Positions 6,494 to 13,945 of a DNA stretch of 20,675 nt are shown one piece after another; the first letter of the stretch is position 1; each line of letters opens with the position of its first letter. Origin of the DNA: DATKDU01 sp035512595 (GTDB taxonomy: Bacteria > Planctomycetota > Planctomycetia > Pirellulales > Pirellulaceae); contig DATKDU010000019.1 in assembly GCA_035512595.1 (NCBI GenBank), positions 1 through 20,675 on the forward strand. Direction: 5' to 3'. Under the pieces are notes generated by a model. The model was not told where the DNA came from. It searched no databases and worked only from the letters and a program-made list of their open reading frames with translations. Position numbers and translations under genes: made by a program.

Positions 6494-7243
6494 GTGTTTG
6501 TGGCGGCATCGACGGAGTGTTTTCACGATCTCTCGCTGGACAGGGCCCTCGAACGGCTGGCCGATTTGGAGTATACGGCCGTCGAGCTGACCATCTTTGA
6601 GGACGGCAATCAGCTCAAACCGTCCGACGTCCTGGCGGACGTGGAGTCGGCGGTGGCCTTATGCCGCAACAGCCGGCGGCTGGATGTGGCGGCGTTCGAC
6701 GTGCGGATCACGGCCGAAAAGGGGGCTCACTACGAGCAGTTTGCCGCGATCTGCAAGATGGCCAAGGCGGCGAAGATCGTGACGATCACGATCCCCTCAG
6801 CCGAACGGGGGACGCCGTTCAACGAGGAAGTCGAGCATCTGCGGCGGCTGGTGGACATCGCCACGCTCGATGGCGTGCGGGTGGCCATCAAGGCCCAGCT
6901 CGGGCGGATATCGGAGGATCCCGACACGGTCATGGTCCTGTGCGACAATGTGAAGGGGCTGGGACTGACCTTCGACCCGAGCGTCTATATCTTCGGCTCG
7001 CATCAGGGGCGGAGCACCGACAAGCTGTTGAAGTACATCTACCACACGCACCTCCGCGACACGAGCCGCAAGGCGTTTCAAGTCCGCGTCGGCCAGGGGG
7101 AGGTCGAATATGGCAGGCTCATCTCGCAACTGCAAAAGGTGAAATACAGCCGGGCCCTGTCGGTGAACATGACCGAAATCCCCGAGGTCGATCACGTCGG
7201 CGAGATGCGCAAACTGCGTCTGCTGCTGGAGAGTCTCTTGTAA
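6494..7243 (+). CDS. Sugar-phosphate isomerase/epimerase-like TIM-barrel protein
   Basis: 249 residues from a GTG start that is well supported by the ribosome site AAGGAGAT 6-7 bases upstream. The sequence follows the xylose-isomerase-like (AP endonuclease 2) TIM-barrel layout: LADLEYTAVELTIFED early, VTITIPSAERGTPFNEEVEH in the middle, then LGLTFDPSVYIFGS, YIYHTHLRDTSRKAFQVRVG and RALSVNMTEIPE. Family members isomerise or epimerise sugars using a divalent metal held by Glu, Asp, His and Glu. Here the Glu of the typical IEN strand is replaced (VAIKAQ) and the usual DPSH reads DPSV, so the metal site may be altered. Monocistronic or first in line; the next gene has its own promoter. The substrate is unknown. 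Confidence 0.82.
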   Translation: MFVAASTECFHDLSLDRALERLADLEYTAVELTIFEDGNQLKPSDVLADVESAVALCRNSRRLDVAAFDVRITAEKGAHYEQFAAICKMAKAAKIVTITIPSAERGTPFNEEVEHLRRLVDIATLDGVRVAIKAQLGRISEDPDTVMVLCDNVKGLGLTFDPSVYIFGSHQGRSTDKLLKYIYHTHLRDTSRKAFQVRVGQGEVEYGRLISQLQKVKYSRALSVNMTEIPEVDHVGEMRKLRLLLESLL

Positions 7244-7466
7244 CTCTCGGGCTGGTTAGGGCCATGTCTGGGTGAGTCGCTGGATCGGGGCTGTGTTGGA
7301 CAGTCCCTCGAAAATCGACGAATGGCGAACATGTCGCCCTTAGCCAGTACGTTGCGGTCCACCCTTTTGCACCCGGTCCGGATTGGTCTCGGGGTGCGTT
7401 GCCGACCGCTGGGGCGGCCGCTGGTGGACCCGGGTCGAAGTTCTTAACCCCCTGACTGCATTCAAG

Positions 7467-7495
7467 TTGTGCCTTTCGTAGGCGAGACCTATAAT
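7467..7495 (+). promoter_or_regulatory. Sigma70-type promoter for the PAS-GAF-receiver gene
   Basis: -35 TTGTGC (7467-7472), spacer 17, perfect -10 TATAAT (7490-7495). Transcription would begin near 7502, about 30 bases before the GTG at 7533. The bases after the -10 (TCGG) resemble those at the ispF promoter (TCGC). The rest of the 7244-7466 interval holds no recognisable gene. Confidence 0.62.
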
Positions 7496-7532
7496 TCGGT
7501 GAGGATGGGTGGGGGAGCCAGGAGAAATACTT

Positions 7533-9242
7533 GTGGGCGCAAAGCCCCGGATTCTGTTTCTTAGCGGCAAGCGTGCCGGCACTAACTTGTTGCCGGAAGG
7601 TGCCGAGCTGTTTTTCGATGTGGTCCGCGTGGCTTCGCGGGCTCGAGCGTTGACCTTGCTGGCCCGCGAGAAGTTCGACGCCATCTACGTCGCCGCCGAG
7701 CATTTTGAAGAGGCGCTGCGCCTCGGTCGCTTGATGGAGAACAACCGCGTCCTGGAAGGGATGCCCGACGGCGTGGCGGTCGTCGATTCGGCCAGCACCA
7801 TCATCTGGACCAACGATCAATTGCAGCGCTGGTCGCATCCGGGGAACATCGTCGGCGAGACCCTGTTTGCCGCTCTGGGCGGGCCGGAGATCGTCGGCGG
7901 CAGCGACGCTCCCTTCTCCACGGCACTAGCCACGCGGATGCCCGCCAGCTCCGTGCTCAAGGCGCACGGCGCCGATTATTACAATCTGCACGCCGCGCCG
8001 CTGGTGGAAGATGACGAATCGCCGCATCATCTGGTCGTCACCATCCGCGACGTCACTCGCGAGACCGAGCAGCGGCAGCGGCTCGACGCGATTCAAGCGG
8101 CCGGCCGCGAAATGGCCGAATTGACCGCCGAGCACGTGTACAGCCTCAGCGTCGAGGACCGCAAGGAGTTCCTCAAAGCCCGCATTCTCCAGTACATCCA
8201 GGAACTGCTGAAATTCGACGTCGTCGAAATCCGCCTCCTCAAGCCCAAATCCAAGGAGCTGCGGCCCTTGCTCGACCACGGCATGGATGCGGAAGCGGCG
8301 CAGCGCATCCTGTATGCGTTGCCGGAAGGGAACGGCGTCACCGGTTTCGTCGCCGCCACCGGGATCAGCTACCTGTGCGAAGACACGACCAAGGACAAGC
8401 TCTATTTGCAAGGCGTGGTCGGCGCCAAGAGCTCGCTCACCGTGCCGCTCGTGCTGGACCGCCAGACGATCGGCACGTTCAACGTGGAAAGCCCCAAGCT
8501 CAAGGGTTTCACCGACGAGGACGTGCTGTTCGTCGAGACGTTCTGCCGCGGCCTAGCGACGGCGCTCAATACGCTCGACCTGCTGGCGGCCCAGCGAACC
8601 AGCGCCGTGCAGGTCAGTGCCGAGGAGATCAGCGGCAAAGTCGCCGGTCCGATCGATGAGATCGTGCGGGATGCCTTCAAGCTGGTCAAGAAAGAGATGC
8701 TCGTCGATCCCGAGTCGCGCGAGACCCTCCAGCGGCTGATCGAGAATGCCAGCCTGATCAAGGAAGTCATCCGCCAGTCGGGCGAGCAGACCGAGCCAAG
8801 CGCCCCCCTGGTCAACGGCAAGCACAAGCTGGCGGGCTGCCGCGTGCTGGTCGTCGATCCGCAGGAGGAATTTCGCAAGTCGGCCCACACGCTGCTGGAG
8901 CCGCACGGCTGCGAGGTCGTCGCCGTCGATAGCGGCGAGATTGCCGAGTGGCTGTACACGGTCAACGAGCGGCAGCATCCCTACGACCTGGTGATGGCGG
9001 AGATGAAGCTCCCCGACATGACGGCCTTCGAGCTGCTGCTCAAGCTGAAGAACAAGACCCACAAGCAGCGCGTGCCGCTGATCTTCACCAAGGATTTTTG
9101 TTACGACCCCGGGCATCAGCTCAAGAAGGCGGTCGAGCAGGGGCACTCTCCCAAGGCGTGTATCGTCAAGCCGTTCAATCCGCCGTATCTGCTGGAGGTC
9201 GTCGAGCACGTGCTCGATTGGTCGAGTGCCGTGAAGGCGTGA
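7533..9242 (+). CDS. PAS-GAF-receiver signalling protein without kinase domain
   Basis: 569 residues from GTG 7533, chosen because AGGAG (7520-7524) lies 8 bases upstream; a GTG at 7509 adds 8 residues without a ribosome site. An N-terminal receiver-like half (PRILFLSGKRAG... to about residue 60) is followed by a PAS domain (about 70-175, VLEGMPDGVAVVDSASTIIW), a GAF domain (about 210-350, ILQYIQELLKFDVVEIRLL... GTFNVESPKLKGFTDEDVLF) and a C-terminal receiver (about 435-560, GCRVLVVDPQEEFRKSA ... ACIVKPF). There is no histidine kinase, cyclase or DNA-binding domain. In the C-terminal receiver the Thr and Lys of the switch are present (IFTK, IVKPF), but the phospho-acceptor position is Glu490 (DLVMAEMKLPDM), not Asp, and the acid pocket is reduced to VVDPQ. 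It probably works through protein contacts; input and partner are unknown. Confidence 0.88.
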   Translation: MGAKPRILFLSGKRAGTNLLPEGAELFFDVVRVASRARALTLLAREKFDAIYVAAEHFEEALRLGRLMENNRVLEGMPDGVAVVDSASTIIWTNDQLQRWSHPGNIVGETLFAALGGPEIVGGSDAPFSTALATRMPASSVLKAHGADYYNLHAAPLVEDDESPHHLVVTIRDVTRETEQRQRLDAIQAAGREMAELTAEHVYSLSVEDRKEFLKARILQYIQELLKFDVVEIRLLKPKSKELRPLLDHGMDAEAAQRILYALPEGNGVTGFVAATGISYLCEDTTKDKLYLQGVVGAKSSLTVPLVLDRQTIGTFNVESPKLKGFTDEDVLFVETFCRGLATALNTLDLLAAQRTSAVQVSAEEISGKVAGPIDEIVRDAFKLVKKEMLVDPESRETLQRLIENASLIKEVIRQSGEQTEPSAPLVNGKHKLAGCRVLVVDPQEEFRKSAHTLLEPHGCEVVAVDSGEIAEWLYTVNERQHPYDLVMAEMKLPDMTAFELLLKLKNKTHKQRVPLIFTKDFCYDPGHQLKKAVEQGHSPKACIVKPFNPPYLLEVVEHVLDWSSAVKA

Positions 9243-9246
9243 TTCA

Positions 9247-9277
9247 ATTGCGGATTTCAGATTGCAGATTGCGGATT
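9247..9277. repeat. Simple ATTGCAGATT-type repeat
   Basis: The tract CGGATTTCAGATTGCAGATT then GCGGATTG consists of four near-copies of an 8-10 base unit (GGATTTCA, GATTGCA, GATTGCG, GATTG). It fills the gap between the signalling gene and the phosphoesterase gene. Similar degenerate tracts are common as dispersed intergenic repeats in GC-rich genomes. Confidence 0.55.
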
Positions 9278-9296
9278 GTCGTCTGCTAATAAGCTC

Positions 9297-10448
9297 ATGG
9301 ATCTGGCCGCTGCTCTTGTCGCTTTTCTGGGTCACACGGCCATCTGCGTCTGGTTTTTTAACCGCCTGCACGCCATGGCCTGGCCGTGCCGCGTCATTCG
9401 CCTGTTGGAGCGGGCCATATTGCTGTTTGCGGCAGTCGTGCTGCTGGTCTACGGCACTCGCTGGCTCGCGACGGGTGTTTGTGTTTACGCCGGCCAGCCG
9501 CTGACAACGCTCGATTACCTCTGGCTGGCCTATCCGCTGGCGTGTTTCGCCGCGGCGCTTTTGGCCGTTCCTAACTGGGCCGTGCCAAAGCTGCTGGCAC
9601 GAACGCCGGCGGCCCTGGTTTCCAACCACACGACTCGCGTGGACCTGGTGCGCGAAATTGGCCAGCGGCCGACCGGTACGCGGGCAACTGCGCTCTTCGC
9701 CGCGATTCCCAGCAATGAGATCTTCGCGCTGGCCGTGCAGACCAAGCAGGTGCGGCTGCCGCGGTTGCCGGCCGCTCTCGCCGGGCTGCGGATCGCGCAC
9801 CTGTCGGATTTGCACATGACCGGGCGGTTCACGCGGCCGTTTTACGAGGAAGTTGTGCGGCTGACGAATGGTCTGGAGCCCCATTTGATCGCCCTGACAG
9901 GGGACATCTGCGAAAAGGAGAAGTGCCTGGAGTGGATCGAGCCCGTGCTGGGGAAGCTGACGGCCCGCTATGGCAAATTCTTCGTGCTGGGCAATCACGA
10001 AACGCGGCTGGCCGATGTGGCTCCACTGCGCAAGTTGCTGGCGGAGGCGGGGTTCATCGACGTGGCGGGGCGGTGGCTGGAGCATTCGGTGGCCAATACG
10101 CGCGTGCTCTTGGCGGGGACAGAGCTTCCTTGGTTCGGCACTTCGCCCGAGATGAGTGCCGCCCCGGATGGTCCGCTGCGAATCTTGCTGTCTCACTCGC
10201 CCGACCAGCTTCCCTGGGCCAGGCAGGCCGGCTTTGACCTGATGCTGGCCGGCCATAATCACGGCGGCCAAATCCGCCTGCCGCTGATCGGCCCGCTGAT
10301 CACCCCCAGCCGCTACGGCTCGCGCTATGCCGGCGGCCTCTATCACGAGCCGCCGACGCTCCTGCACGTGACCCGCGGCATTGCCGGCCTGCACCCGCTG
10401 CGGTTCAACTGCCCGCCGGAGCTGGCGCTACTGGTATTGGAGCCGTAG
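9297..10448 (+). CDS. Membrane-anchored calcineurin-like metallophosphoesterase
   Basis: 383 residues from ATG 9297; a TTG at 9276 lies in the upstream repeat and is less likely. Three hydrophobic segments (about residues 2-22, 37-57 and 72-92) anchor the N-terminus. The phosphoesterase domain runs from about 155: Asp171 and His173 in LSDLHMTGRF, Asp203 in LIALTGDI, Asn233-His234 in FFVLGNHE, His300 in LLSHSPD, and His320/His322 in LAGHNHGGQIRLP. These bind a two-metal centre. The order and the GHNHGGQ motif resemble the YkuE / LpxG-like branch, which acts on membrane lipids or nucleotide-linked lipids, but the substrate cannot be told from sequence. The TAG stop is provided by a family 1 palindrome. 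Confidence 0.9.
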   Translation: MDLAAALVAFLGHTAICVWFFNRLHAMAWPCRVIRLLERAILLFAAVVLLVYGTRWLATGVCVYAGQPLTTLDYLWLAYPLACFAAALLAVPNWAVPKLLARTPAALVSNHTTRVDLVREIGQRPTGTRATALFAAIPSNEIFALAVQTKQVRLPRLPAALAGLRIAHLSDLHMTGRFTRPFYEEVVRLTNGLEPHLIALTGDICEKEKCLEWIEPVLGKLTARYGKFFVLGNHETRLADVAPLRKLLAEAGFIDVAGRWLEHSVANTRVLLAGTELPWFGTSPEMSAAPDGPLRILLSHSPDQLPWARQAGFDLMLAGHNHGGQIRLPLIGPLITPSRYGSRYAGGLYHEPPTLLHVTRGIAGLHPLRFNCPPELALLVLEP

Positions 10449-10468
10449 GACAGGTTTTCAACCTGTCC
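10445..10468. repeat. Family 1 palindrome between convergent genes
   Basis: The GTA edge precedes a perfect 9-bp stem, GGACAGGTT with AACCTGTCC, around a TTC loop. It contains the stop of the phosphoesterase gene (TAG 10446-10448) and ends 8 bases before the convergent Uma2 stop. Its position would allow it to act as a two-way mRNA 3' end or weak terminator, but there is no T-run. Confidence 0.65.
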
Positions 10469-10476
10469 TGGTTCGA

Positions 10477-11223
10477 TCAGCCCTTTCCTGCCAACGCTAC
10501 GTCCAGGGTGTATTTCCATAGGCCGTGGTAGCTTTTTCTCTTTAGCGAGAAGCGGCGGCTGAAGACGGCGGAGTTGAGCCAATTGCCGCGCTTCGGCTGC
10601 GAGACGAATCCCCCTTTGCCCCGGACGAGGATCTGGAAGTCGATCTCCTTGCCGCGGGCGTCGATGATCCAGTATTCGCGCACGCCGGCTTTGTAGTAGA
10701 GCTTCTTCAGCTTGACCGTGTCTTTCTGCACCGACGAACGGGAGACGATTTCCAGCACCCAGTCGGGAGAGCCGCGGAGGCTGTGGACGTAGTGGCCGCT
10801 TTTGTCCGGGACAATCTCGACCCGCTTGCGATCGAGCGTTCCATTCGAGGCAAAACTGCCGTCGGGGTTGTTCGACAGGTTGGCGGCCTCGTTGGTGATG
10901 AGCGTGCCGTCGGGAAAGAATACTCCGAGTTCTAGACGATCCACCAATGGAGCGAGCGTGCTATGCACCGCCAGCTTGAGCAGCGCGTGCGTGTCGATCA
11001 TCTCGGCATTCATGTCGATGAAAATCTCCCCGTCGATCAGCTCGATTTTTCCTTTCTCCGGAAAGTCGTCCGTCATCGTCCAGCGGAGAAAGCCCGCCGT
11101 CGTATAGGCGTCGCGGGGAATGACCAGTGAGCCAATGCCGAGAGAATCATCGTCCCGTGCGCCGTTGGCGAAACCACTGGCGGCAGTTTTTAGTTCGACG
11201 GATGGTAGCGTGCCGGAGGCCAT
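10477..11223 (-). CDS. Uma2 family (DUF820) protein, PD-(D/E)XK nuclease-like fold
   Basis: 248 residues from ATG 11223, preceded by a GGAA ribosome site; a TTG at 11256 falls inside a probable -10 box and is rejected. The family region spans about residues 35-215: a YTTAGFLRWT-like opening, GKIELIDGEIF, and the nuclease-like core SPDWVLEIVSRSS followed by KKLYYKAGVREYWIID. The Asp/Glu in PDWVLEIVS and the conserved lysines match the Uma2 pattern. Uma2 proteins are numerous in planctomycetes and cyanobacteria; nuclease activity is predicted from fold and is not well demonstrated. It converges with the phosphoesterase gene and has its own probable promoter. Confidence 0.87.
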   Translation of the reverse strand: MASGTLPSVELKTAASGFANGARDDDSLGIGSLVIPRDAYTTAGFLRWTMTDDFPEKGKIELIDGEIFIDMNAEMIDTHALLKLAVHSTLAPLVDRLELGVFFPDGTLITNEAANLSNNPDGSFASNGTLDRKRVEIVPDKSGHYVHSLRGSPDWVLEIVSRSSVQKDTVKLKKLYYKAGVREYWIIDARGKEIDFQILVRGKGGFVSQPKRGNWLNSAVFSRRFSLKRKSYHGLWKYTLDVALAGKG

Positions 11224-11255
11224 AGGATTTCCAAGAGTGTCATCCGTTTCGCGCA

Positions 11256-11264
11256 ATTCTAGCA
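11256..11264 (-). promoter_or_regulatory. Possible extended -10 promoter for the Uma2 gene
   Basis: Minus strand TGC-TAGAAT (11264-11256) fits an extended -10 element with 5 of 6 -10 matches. No good -35 is seen. The implied start near 11249 leaves a leader of about 26 bases to the ATG at 11223, which agrees with the chosen start codon. Confidence 0.38.
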
Positions 11265-11308
11265 GACTTATGGGAGGCTGGAAGAAATCTTCCTGTACGG
11301 CGACCGTA

Positions 11309-11800
11309 TCAAGTTTCCTCGTAAGGCCCCGCAGGTGGCGGATCGCGCCGCGGGTCGAGGGGGCCGCCGTACCAGATGTTGATCCCCGCAGCTCCCGCCA
11401 CGGTAAAGGCCATCAGCAGATAGCCCAGGTACTGGGCCGGCAGGAAATCGACGCGCAGGCCTTCAAAGCCGGCGTAGATGAATCCGGCGGCGACGACGGC
11501 CAGCACAGCCAGCGCTCCCCGCCGCCAAAAACGCCGCCTTCGCCGCAGCCCGTCAGCATCCATAACCGAGGCGATCGCGTGCTCGATTTGCTCCTTTTCT
11601 TCCAGGCGCTCAGACCACCACATCAGCCCCAGGATGACCGGATAGGCGACGACCGTGAACAACAGCCCCCAGCCGTAGTCCGGCTGAGCATCACCGGTCC
11701 ACAGGCTGTAGGACAACAATGCGATCAACGCGAGACACGCCAAGTGGACCTGGATGGCCTCGACGCTCACCAGGAATCGCAGCAAGGGGCGACGATGCAT
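11309..11800 (-). CDS. Hypothetical four-helix membrane protein
   Basis: 163 residues with an excellent ribosome site (CGGAGG, 5 bases before the ATG). Four hydrophobic segments are visible: about 15-34 (IQVHLACLALIALLSYSL), 42-62 (YGWGLLFTVVAYPVILGLMW), 93-112 (RGALAVLAVVAAGFIYAGF) and 121-142 (AQYLGYLLMAFTVAGAAGIN). A charged cytoplasmic-type loop lies between helices 2 and 3 (ERLEEKEQIEHA...GLRRRRRFWRR), and a Pro-rich tail ends PPAGPYEET. It begins 23 bases after the Gfo/Idh/MocA gene in the same direction, so co-transcription is likely. No family is recognised. Confidence 0.8.
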   Translation of the reverse strand: MHRRPLLRFLVSVEAIQVHLACLALIALLSYSLWTGDAQPDYGWGLLFTVVAYPVILGLMWWSERLEEKEQIEHAIASVMDADGLRRRRRFWRRGALAVLAVVAAGFIYAGFEGLRVDFLPAQYLGYLLMAFTVAGAAGINIWYGGPLDPRRDPPPAGPYEET

Positions 11801-11823
11801 TGCAGCCTCCGATTTGGCATATT

Positions 11824-13017
11824 TTACTTCCGCGCCCGCGGGTGCTTCAGGGGTAGCCAGGCGCCCCCTTCCTTGCTGGACGCGACCGATTGCTGGATGA
11901 AGTACATCCCTTCAACCCCGTCGTTGACGTTGGGGTAGATGGTGTTGGTCTTTTCGAACGGCTTGCCCTCCGCGCGGAGGACCATGGCGTCGTAGGCATT
12001 GCGGTAGACGTTGGCAAACGCTTCGAGATACCCTTCCGGATGGCCGGGAGGAATGCGGGTTGCGGCAGCGGCTGCCTGGCCCAGGTACGGTCCGCCGCCG
12101 CGGGTGTAGATTTTGTGCGGCTGGCCGTTCATCCGCACGAACATCTGGTTGGGGTTCTCTTGGTGCCACTCGAGCGACCCCTTGGTGCCGTCCACCTCGA
12201 TGAAGATGTCGTTCTCGCGGCCGTGGCTGATCTGGGATGCGGTGACGGTCCCCAGCGCGCCGCCAGCGAACTTGATCATTGCCGTTCCGTAATCGTCGAG
12301 CTTGCGGCCGGGCTCAAAAATCTTGAGCGTGCAACTGATCTGGTCGGGTAGTAATCCGGTCATGTAGCGGGCCAGGTTGTAAGCGTGGGTGCCGATGTCC
12401 CCCCAGCAGCCGGCGGCGCCGCTCTTGGCCGGGTCGGTGCGCCACGCCGCCTGCTTCTGGTCGCTCGTCTCCAGCCGCGTGCGGAGCCACCCCTGAATGT
12501 AGAACGAGCGGATCGCCTGAATCTCCCCCAGCTCCCCGGCGGCAATCATCTCCCGCGCCTGACGCACCAGCGGATTGCCGGTGTAGTTGTGCGAGACGGC
12601 AAATACGACGCCGGCCTTGTCCACCGCCTCGGCCAGGGCTTCGGCCTGCTTGAGATCGAACGTCATCGGTTTGTCGCAAATGACATTGAAGCCGGCATCG
12701 ACCGCAGCCTTGGCAATCTCGAAGTGGGTGTGGTTGGGCGTGGCGACCGAGAGGAAATCGATCCGCTGGTCGGCGGGCAGCGCCTTTTCCTTCTGCACCA
12801 GCTCGCTGACCGATGCGTAAGCCCGGTCAGCGGGAATGTCATAGTCTGGAGCCGACGCCTTGGCTTTCTCGGCACTGCTCGATAACGCGCCTGCGACCAG
12901 CACCGCCCGATTGTCCATCACTGCCGCCGTCGCATGCACGCGGCCGATAAACGCCCCCTGGCCGCCGCCGCAAAGGGCCATGCGAAGCTTGCGATTGAGG
13001 GAACCGTTGGTGGACAT
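11824..13017 (-). CDS. Gfo/Idh/MocA family oxidoreductase
   Basis: 397 residues from ATG 13017 (GGAG about 9 bases upstream). The N-terminal Rossmann domain has the nucleotide loop LRMALCGGGQGAFIGRVHAT (about residues 11-30), then DFLSVATPNHTHFEIAKAA and the catalytic-Lys motif CDKPM, the equivalent of EKP. The C-terminal alpha/beta domain has GAAGCWGDIGTHAYNLARYM, the usual G-D-x-G-x-H substrate site. Such enzymes oxidise or reduce sugars and inositols with NAD(P). The motif IPPGHPEGYLEAFANVYRNAY near the C-terminus is typical of planctomycete members. No signal peptide is seen, so it is probably cytoplasmic. It is 115 bases downstream of the Sir2 gene. The substrate is unknown. Confidence 0.93.
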   Translation of the reverse strand: MSTNGSLNRKLRMALCGGGQGAFIGRVHATAAVMDNRAVLVAGALSSSAEKAKASAPDYDIPADRAYASVSELVQKEKALPADQRIDFLSVATPNHTHFEIAKAAVDAGFNVICDKPMTFDLKQAEALAEAVDKAGVVFAVSHNYTGNPLVRQAREMIAAGELGEIQAIRSFYIQGWLRTRLETSDQKQAAWRTDPAKSGAAGCWGDIGTHAYNLARYMTGLLPDQISCTLKIFEPGRKLDDYGTAMIKFAGGALGTVTASQISHGRENDIFIEVDGTKGSLEWHQENPNQMFVRMNGQPHKIYTRGGGPYLGQAAAAATRIPPGHPEGYLEAFANVYRNAYDAMVLRAEGKPFEKTNTIYPNVNDGVEGMYFIQQSVASSKEGGAWLPLKHPRARK

Positions 13018-13132
13018 GCGAAGGGGCTCCTGAAATAGTCCAAAGTCGGAATGGCCACAGGCTGGGCCGCAACGTTCTCTGGGAAAGGAATTCAGTTGTA
13101 GCAAATCCGCGTGGCCGTGCCAGAGTCGAAGC

Positions 13133-13945
13133 CTAATCCAGCAAGACATCGAGCCGACGGAGCGCCTCCAGCGCCCCGAATTCGATACCAATCTGTCCCT
13201 CCGGCACTTGCGGCTCGCGGACGTTGATCCGGATGAGCGTCCCGCGCTGGCGCTCGCACTCCCAGCGGACGGTTGGCACGGCAGTTCCCGCCCCGCACTC
13301 GATGATGACAAGCCGGCTGCCGCGGACGCTTCGCAGCCAATGGCGATAACGCGCGTGCTGGGCTTGGGTGCGTGATTCAATCCACTCCCCGTCGCCGAAC
13401 ATCAGCACATTCGGCCGCACGACTCCTCCGCAGCGCTGGCACGCCGGCAGCGGCGGCCGGGCGCGGAACGTCGTCTCGTCAATCTCGATCGCCGCGTCGC
13501 CGGCCGTCATCACGTCGGTCGTACAGTAACCGAGGCACTGCACGAATTCCAGCGAGCCATGACATTCAAGAATCCGCTGACGGTCAAATCCAGCTTTCTG
13601 AAAATGCCCATCCACGTTGCTCGTGAAGACAAAATACCCCGCCGGCATTCGCTCGGTCCACTTCCGCAGGATCGCAAAACCGGCGTGGGGAGTGGCCTGC
13701 CGATACAAGTTTCGCCGGTGGCCGTAAAATCCCCACGCCTGCTTTGGATCGCTATGAAACCAGTAGGGATTGGCTACCTCCACAAACGACAGCCCCAGTT
13801 TCTTAAACGGCGGATACGCCTTCCAAAAGCCGTCATTGCCGCGAAAATCGGGGAGCCCCGAATCGACTCCCATCCCAGCGCCGGCGGCAATCAAGAGGGC
13901 GTCAGCTCGGCCGATCGCTTCGGCTGCCAGTTCAATTGCCGACAT
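13133..13945 (-). CDS. Sir2 family NAD-dependent protein deacylase
   Basis: 270 residues from ATG 13945, inside the end of the ThiF-like gene (14-base overlap). An ATG at 13954 is also possible. Sirtuins remove acyl groups from lysines using NAD. Key motifs are GAGMGVDSGLPDFRG (NAD loop, about residues 18-32), TSNVDGHFQKAGF (the TQN-I-D-like motif), catalytic His in ECHGSLEFVQC, and zinc cysteines CLGYC and CQRCGG, followed by VVRPNVLMFGDGEW. The GAGMG form in place of GAGxS marks a bacterial subgroup. The overlap suggests translational coupling with the E1-like gene; targets are unknown. Confidence 0.92.
   Translation of the reverse strand: MSAIELAAEAIGRADALLIAAGAGMGVDSGLPDFRGNDGFWKAYPPFKKLGLSFVEVANPYWFHSDPKQAWGFYGHRRNLYRQATPHAGFAILRKWTERMPAGYFVFTSNVDGHFQKAGFDRQRILECHGSLEFVQCLGYCTTDVMTAGDAAIEIDETTFRARPPLPACQRCGGVVRPNVLMFGDGEWIESRTQAQHARYRHWLRSVRGSRLVIIECGAGTAVPTVRWECERQRGTLIRINVREPQVPEGQIGIEFGALEALRRLDVLLD

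Noticed and set aside
8553..10394. 613-codon open frame on the minus strand
   Set aside because: It is antisense to the signalling gene and the phosphoesterase gene and even crosses the simple repeat between them. The His/Arg/Gln-rich composition is typical of a shadow frame.
10469..10476. tRNA T-loop-like GGTTCGATC next to the palindrome at 10445
   Set aside because: No acceptor stem, anticodon arm or CCA can be drawn around it; the gap is too short.
13018..13380. Upstream extension of the Gfo/Idh/MocA frame to 13380
   Set aside because: It would overlap the Sir2 gene, and the Rossmann fold starts right after the ATG at 13017.
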